Assembly (NCBI GenBank): GCA_023142625.1
Contig: JAGLJD010000002.1
Coordinates: forward strand, 1-5,947
DNA length: 5,947 nt
Direction of reading: 5' to 3'
Source of the DNA: Candidatus Parcubacteria bacterium
GTDB taxonomy: Bacteria > Patescibacteriota > Patescibacteriia > JAACEG01
Each line of letters starts with the position of its first letter. Position 1 is the first letter of the stretch. The notes below the pieces were generated by a model. That model saw only the letters and a list, made by a program, of their open reading frames with translations. It had not been told where the DNA came from and searched no databases. Positions 5,667 to 5,947 of this stretch are shown here, piece by piece. The position numbers and the translations under genes are program-made.

Positions 5667-5947
5667 TTACAAACTCAAATCCAGTTCATTGACCTTTTCC
5701 CAGTCCTTTTCGTTTAATATTGTAATCTTGCTCTCGCCGATTATGTAAAGATAATCGCTCAAATATATCGCTCTTTTGGGACGCAGTCCGCTCACGGCTT
5801 TTATCAGCTTAATTTCGCTGTCTTTATAAGAAAAAATATAACTTCCTTTGTTTCCGGGCAGAAAGAAAATTTGATGCTTGCTGTCAAGCAAGAAAGCGTG
5901 ATGATTATTTAAAATCTCTGAATGATATTCATCTAAAATATATTTTG
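5667..5947 (-). CDS. Beta-propeller domain protein (Beta_propel family), C-terminal fragment
   Basis: The reading frame is open to the window edge, giving 92 C-terminal residues beginning KYILDEYHSEILNNHHAFLL. The pattern HHAFLLDSKHQIFFLP, then GSYIFSY, then a strand with KRAIYLSDYLYIIGESKITILN and a final KVNELDL resembles the end of the secreted C-terminal beta-propeller family (Beta_propel, WD40-like) found in archaea and candidate-phyla bacteria. In relatives this part reads DHKAFLF..., GAYVF..., RSLYIGDVLYT, then an NE(I/V)EL ending. Known members are long extracellular or membrane-anchored proteins of unclear function. The signal peptide and most of the propeller would lie outside this window. 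A TTG at 5891 could be read as a start, but similarity continues upstream of it, so it is a Leu codon. Transcription ends towards the hairpin 8 bases downstream. Confidence 0.75.
   Translation of the reverse strand, partial: KYILDEYHSEILNNHHAFLLDSKHQIFFLPGNKGSYIFSYKDSEIKLIKAVSGLRPKRAIYLSDYLYIIGESKITILNEKDWEKVNELDLSL

Noticed and set aside
5667..5891. A 74-residue small protein starting at TTG 5891
   Set aside because: The frame stays open to the window edge and the beta-propeller pattern (HHAFLL) spans the TTG, so this is the end of a longer gene.

Overview
The window is AT-rich and carries five protein genes, all on the minus strand. No rRNA, tRNA or CRISPR array is visible. A Mur ligase with the N-terminal pattern GIEGAGTSALA, the tail of an archaeal/candidate-phyla type beta-propeller protein, the low G+C and the lack of Shine-Dalgarno sequences suggest a Patescibacteria (CPR)-like bacterium. 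That assignment is inference. All visible stop codons fit the standard code.

Layout in the direction of transcription (right to left): (1) 5947-5667, the C-terminal 92 residues of a Beta_propel-family protein, followed by a strong hairpin. (2) 5666-5418, an intergenic region containing a 163-bp MITE-like inverted-repeat element with a possible 4-bp target duplication. (3) 5417-3579, the nuclease plus adenine-methyltransferase half of a type IIG / short type ISP restriction-modification enzyme. (4) 3578-3312, an intergenic region with an inverted pair of small palindromic repeats. (5) 3311-2409, an abortive-infection-like protein with a C-terminal Abi_C/HEPN-like region. (6) 2404-1172, the DNA-recognition (type ISP C-terminal) half of the same restriction-modification enzyme. 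(7) 1162-1, murC, cut by the window edge.

The main point of interest is that one restriction-modification enzyme appears as two complete reading frames. The break lies at the methyltransferase/recognition-domain boundary, and an abortive-infection-type gene and repeats lie between the halves. 612 + 410 residues together match the length expected of a one-piece enzyme without a helicase. The abi-like gene sits 4 bases before the recognition-domain gene, which sits 9 bases before murC, so these three probably share a transcript. The arrangement recalls PrrC, an RNase encoded inside an hsd restriction cassette that acts when restriction is disabled. Whether this locus is a working three-gene defence system or an enzyme broken by insertion cannot be decided from the sequence alone. 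No frameshift or internal stop is seen in any of the three frames.
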